DNA of 8,459 nucleotides, taken from contig DGLB01000025.1 of assembly GCA_002387845.1 (NCBI GenBank), forward strand, positions 1-8,459, given 5' to 3'. The position numbers and the translations under genes were made by a program. The stretch is from Stenotrophomonas maltophilia. GTDB taxonomy: Bacteria; Pseudomonadota; Gammaproteobacteria; Xanthomonadales; Xanthomonadaceae. Shown here in pieces: positions 5,719 through 8,459 of the stretch. Positions within the stretch are counted from its first letter, which is position 1. Each line of letters opens with the position of its first letter. The notes under the pieces are model-generated. The model was not told where the DNA came from and did not search any database. It saw only the letters and a program-made list of their open reading frames with translations.

Positions 5719-6909
5719 ATGCACAGCCCCACTGCCCTGCGCCAGGTCGCCGTGTTCGGTGCCACCGGCTCGATCGGTGCGTCCGCACTGGATGTCATCG
5801 CGCGCCATCCGGACCGCTACCGCGCCACCGTGCTGGCCGCCGGCACCCAGGTGCAGGCGCTGCTGGCGCTGTGCGTGGTGCACCGCCCTGAGCACGCCGT
5901 GATCGCCGACGAAGCCGGCTTCACCGCACTGCGTGATGGCCTGCGTGCGGCCGGCCTCTCCACCCAGGCCCATGCCGGCCCCGATGCGCTGGACCAGCTG
6001 GCCGCGAGCGATGCCTGCGACACCGTGGTGGCCGCCATAGTCGGTGCCGCCGGCCTGTCGTCGACCCTGGCCGCCGCCAGCGCCGGCAAGCGCATCCTGT
6101 TGGCCAACAAGGAATCGCTGGTACTGGCCGGTGAGCTGCTGATGCAGCGCGCCACCGCCGCCGGTGCCGAGATCATTCCGATCGACAGCGAGCACAGCGC
6201 CATCTTCCAGTGCCTGCGCTCGCGCGATGCCAGCCTGGACCAGGCCGGCGTGCGCCGCATCCTGCTGACCGCCTCCGGCGGCCCGTTCCGCGGCCGTGCG
6301 CGCGCCGAACTGGCGCAGGTCACCCCGGCCCAGGCCGTGGCCCACCCGAAGTGGAGCATGGGCCCGAAGATCTCGGTCGACTCGGCCACCTTGATGAACA
6401 AAGGCCTGGAAGTGATCGAGGCCCACCATCTGTTCAACGTGCCGGGCGAACGCATCGAAGTGCTGGTGCACCCGCAGAGCCTGGTGCACTCGCTGGTCGA
6501 GTTCATCGACGGTTCGACCCTGGCCCAGCTGGGATTGCCGGACATGCGCACCACGCTGGCCGTGGGGCTCGGCTGGCCGCAACGGATCGAATCGGGCGTG
6601 GCCGGATTGGACCTGCTCAGCCAGGGCCGACTGGATTTCGAGGCCCCCGACACCGACGCGTTCCCGTGCCTGCGGCTGGCCTGGCAGGCAATGGCGGCCG
6701 GCGGCACTGCGCCGGCCATCCTGAACGCCGCCAATGAAGTGGCTGTTTCAGCGTTTCTTCAGGGGCGAATCGCTTTCCTGAACATCCCGGCACTGGTCGC
6801 TAACGCGCTTTCAACACTCCCGGCCAACCCGGCCGATACACTGGAGGGCCTGCTGGCCGCCGACCAGCGCGCCCGCCAGATCACCCAGACCGCCATCGAT
6901 ACGCACTGA
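5719..6909 (+). CDS. dxr: 1-deoxy-D-xylulose 5-phosphate reductoisomerase
   Basis: Dxr converts DXP to 2-C-methyl-D-erythritol 4-phosphate with NADPH and a divalent metal, the committed step of the MEP isoprenoid pathway in the cytoplasm. The product is 396 aa (E. coli 398). The N-terminal Rossmann motif is VAVFGATGSIGAS (residues 10-22). ANKESLVLAGELL contains K131 and E132. The metal ligands are D156 and E158 in IPIDSEHSAIF and E231 in NKGLEVIEA. The flexible-loop region HPKWSMGPKISVDSATLMN and LVHPQSLVHSLVEF are present. Compared with E. coli, the stretch between SEHSAIF and ILLTASGG is about six residues shorter. The start lies 2 nt after cdsA. The stop TGA is followed directly by an out-of-frame ATG (6910) opening a 13-codon ORF that overlaps the rseP start. 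Near the 3' end (6742-6816) codon use departs from the rest of the gene. Confidence 0.96.
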   Translation: MHSPTALRQVAVFGATGSIGASALDVIARHPDRYRATVLAAGTQVQALLALCVVHRPEHAVIADEAGFTALRDGLRAAGLSTQAHAGPDALDQLAASDACDTVVAAIVGAAGLSSTLAAASAGKRILLANKESLVLAGELLMQRATAAGAEIIPIDSEHSAIFQCLRSRDASLDQAGVRRILLTASGGPFRGRARAELAQVTPAQAVAHPKWSMGPKISVDSATLMNKGLEVIEAHHLFNVPGERIEVLVHPQSLVHSLVEFIDGSTLAQLGLPDMRTTLAVGLGWPQRIESGVAGLDLLSQGRLDFEAPDTDAFPCLRLAWQAMAAGGTAPAILNAANEVAVSAFLQGRIAFLNIPALVANALSTLPANPADTLEGLLAADQRARQITQTAIDTH

Positions 6910-6943
6910 ATGCTCTTCCCGCCCTTCAACCGCGACGAACAAC

Positions 6944-8302
6944 ATGGGTGAATTCATCGGTTCGGTCTGGTGGATGATCGTCAGCCTTGGCGTGCTGGTG
7001 ACCTTCCATGAGTTTGGTCATTACTGGGTGGCCCGCCGCTGCGGGGTGAAGGTGCTGCGCTTCTCGGTCGGCTTCGGCAAGCCGCTGTGGATGCGTCGCA
7101 ACCGTGCCGGCACCGAATTTGCCATTGCCGCCATTCCACTCGGCGGTTACGTGAAGATGCTCGACGAGCGCGAGGTCGAGGTGCATCCCGCCGAACGTGG
7201 GCAGGCGTTCAACCACAAGAGCGTCTGGCAGCGCATTGCCATCGTGGCCGCCGGCCCGCTGGCCAACCTGCTGCTGTGCGTGGCGCTGCTGTGGGCGATG
7301 TTCGTGCTGGGCAAGCAGGATTACTCGGCCACCATCGGCCGCGCCGCCGGCATGGCGGAGGCCGCTGGCCTGCAAAGCGGCGACCGCGTGCTGGGCGTGG
7401 ATGACCGCGACGTGGTCACCGCCGGCCAGGCCAGCATGGCCCTGACCACGGCCGCAATGGACCGGCGCGACGCCCAGCTGACCGTGCTCGACGCGCAGCA
7501 GCAGGTGCGCACCCGCGTGCTGCCGTTGTCGCAGCTGCCGGCCGGTTTCGATGAACGCTGGGTGCCGGCCCTGGCCGGGCTGACCTGGCAGTTCCGCATG
7601 CAGCCGGCCCTGGTGGAGCGGATTGAGCCCGGCCACCCCGCCGAGGGCGTGCTGATGCCCGGCGACCTGCTGCTGGCCGTGGACGGCGTGCGCATCGATT
7701 CCGCCGAACAGGTGCCGGCCCAGGTACGGGCGCTGGGTGAGCGCGGCGGCCCCGGCATGATCGAGGTCCAGCGCGGCCCCGACCGCATGGCGCTGGAAAT
7801 CACCCCGCAGCAGGGCAAGGACGCGCGCGGCCAGCCCACCTGGCAGATCGGCGTGGGCTTCCCGCAGAGCAGCGCCCCGGTCTACGACACCACCCTGCAG
7901 TACGGCCCGCTGGCCGCCCTGCCCGCCGCGCTGCGCGAAACCGCCCGCGCCACCAGCGATTCGCTGGGCATGATGCGACGCATGATCACCGGCGCGGCCT
8001 CGCTGCAGAACGTCTCCGGGCCGGTCACCATCGCCCGCGTGGCCAATGTTTCGGCCCAGCGCGGGCTCGACTGGTTCCTCTGGTTCCTGGCGGTGATGTC
8101 GCTCAGCCTGTGCATCATCAACCTGCTGCCGATCCCGATCTTGGACGGCGGGCACCTGCTGTATTACCTTATTGAGTTGGTCAAGGGCAGCCCGCTGAGC
8201 GAGCGCGCCATGGCAGCAGGTCAGTACATCGGCCTGGCATTGCTGGCCGGCCTGATGGGATTGGCGTTCTACAACGACATCCTCGGGCTGGCCTCGCGAT
8301 GA
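6944..8302 (+). CDS. rseP: RIP metalloprotease RseP (site-2 protease of the sigma-E pathway)
   Basis: RseP is an inner-membrane intramembrane zinc protease. After DegS-type cleavage it cuts the anti-sigma factor RseA within the membrane, leading to sigma-E release, and it also clears signal-peptide remnants. The product is 452 aa (E. coli 450). HEFGH (residues 22-26: H22, E23, H26) and LDGG (zinc ligand D401) form the active site, numbered almost as in E. coli, which supports the chosen ATG. The membrane-re-entrant region is about 43-75 (GFGKPLW to IPLGGYVKMLDE). Two tandem periplasmic PDZ domains lie at about 126-195 and 222-290. Transmembrane segments are near 8-27, 97-121, 375-397 and 425-445. 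The ribosome-binding site is weak (CGACGAAC), and a 13-codon ORF bridges the 34-nt gap after dxr. The stop codon overlaps a candidate sigma-E promoter for bamA. Confidence 0.96.
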   Translation: MGEFIGSVWWMIVSLGVLVTFHEFGHYWVARRCGVKVLRFSVGFGKPLWMRRNRAGTEFAIAAIPLGGYVKMLDEREVEVHPAERGQAFNHKSVWQRIAIVAAGPLANLLLCVALLWAMFVLGKQDYSATIGRAAGMAEAAGLQSGDRVLGVDDRDVVTAGQASMALTTAAMDRRDAQLTVLDAQQQVRTRVLPLSQLPAGFDERWVPALAGLTWQFRMQPALVERIEPGHPAEGVLMPGDLLLAVDGVRIDSAEQVPAQVRALGERGGPGMIEVQRGPDRMALEITPQQGKDARGQPTWQIGVGFPQSSAPVYDTTLQYGPLAALPAALRETARATSDSLGMMRRMITGAASLQNVSGPVTIARVANVSAQRGLDWFLWFLAVMSLSLCIINLLPIPILDGGHLLYYLIELVKGSPLSERAMAAGQYIGLALLAGLMGLAFYNDILGLASR

Positions 8303-8327
8303 ACTTTTTCCTTTTGTCGTCGTCTTA
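8300..8327 (+). promoter_or_regulatory. Candidate sigma-E (RpoE) promoter of bamA
   Basis: TGAACTT (8300-8306) matches the sigma-E -35 consensus GGAACTT at 6 of 7 bases. GTCTTA (8322-8327) matches the -10 GTCTGA/GTCTAA at 5 of 6. The spacer is 15 bp, the same as in E. coli rpoH P3 (GAACTT-N15-GTCTGA) and degP. Initiation about 6-8 nt after the -10 would give a bamA leader of roughly 40 nt. In E. coli bamA (yaeT) is an established sigma-E target with a promoter in the rseP end region, so both sequence and location fit. The boxes overlap the rseP stop codon (8300-8302). Confidence 0.65.
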
Positions 8328-8374
8328 TGCGCCGGCATCCCGCAACATTGCATTCGACTCCAACCGGACGTGAC

Positions 8375-8459
8375 ATGACGCGACTCCCCAACCGCCGCCT
8401 GCTTGCCCTTGCACTTGCCGCCGGTTTCGGCGTGCCGGCCCTGGCCCAGGCAGCCGAGC
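8375..8459 (+). CDS. bamA: BamA, outer-membrane protein assembly factor (5' end only)
   Basis: Only the first 28 codons are in the window. They read MTRLPNRRLLALALAAGF, then GVPALAQAAE, a classical Sec signal peptide: a basic n-region (R3, R7, R8), a hydrophobic core, and a likely signal peptidase I site after ALA (residues 22-24). BamA is the Omp85-family beta-barrel that inserts outer-membrane proteins. The identity rests on position after rseP, where bamA is conserved in gammaproteobacteria, and on the signal peptide resembling xanthomonad BamA as I remember it; no POTRA domain is visible because the window ends. The ATG lies one base after the TGA of a 24-codon ORF (8299-8373) and has only a weak ribosome-binding site (CCGGACG). 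A sigma-E-like promoter precedes it. Confidence 0.8.
   Translation, partial: MTRLPNRRLLALALAAGFGVPALAQAAE

Noticed and set aside
6926..8353. 475-codon minus-strand open frame opposite rseP
   Set aside because: Shadow of rseP caused by GC-rich third positions; the composition is rich in H, Q, A and G and no family motif is visible.

Overview
The window looks like a chromosomal core region of a high-GC gammaproteobacterium of the Xanthomonadaceae, most likely Stenotrophomonas or a close relative. The reasons are the GC-rich codon use, the gene order pyrH-frr-uppS-cdsA-dxr-rseP-bamA, the protein sequences themselves, and GCCGGGC-TTC-GCCCGGC type intergenic hairpins. The genus is an inference from memory, not from a search.

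Left part (1-2629): positions 1-241 carry no convincing gene but hold an unusual run of inverted repeats, including a perfect 22-bp palindrome. A minus-strand gene for an AIM24-family protein of unknown function follows (242-937). A 192-bp divergent intergenic region contains a GTGA-N6-TCAC (CRP/Clp-type) sequence and separates it from a plus-strand gene (1130-2629) for an HDOD-GGDEF protein, predicted to be an active and feedback-inhibited diguanylate cyclase.

Right part (2742-8459): a housekeeping cluster on the plus strand. pyrH (UMP kinase) and frr (ribosome recycling factor) each have a promoter-like upstream region. From frr onward the genes are tightly packed: uppS starts 4 nt after frr, cdsA overlaps uppS by ATGA, and dxr starts 2 nt after cdsA. 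rseP follows after 34 nt, and the first 28 codons of bamA enter at the right edge. Together they serve nucleotide supply, translation, undecaprenyl carrier synthesis, CDP-diacylglycerol formation, the MEP isoprenoid pathway and envelope-stress proteolysis and outer-membrane assembly. dxr supplies isoprenoid precursors that uppS ultimately uses.

The best regulatory signal is a near-consensus sigma-E promoter (TGAACTT-N15-GTCTTA, 8300-8327). It lies exactly at the rseP stop codon, about 40-50 nt before the bamA start. RseP is the protease that releases sigma-E, so bamA would sit directly downstream of the gene that activates its own promoter. Two mini-ORFs fill the dxr-rseP and rseP-bamA gaps. 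I found no mobile element, CRISPR array, tRNA or rRNA, and no clearly novel multi-gene system.
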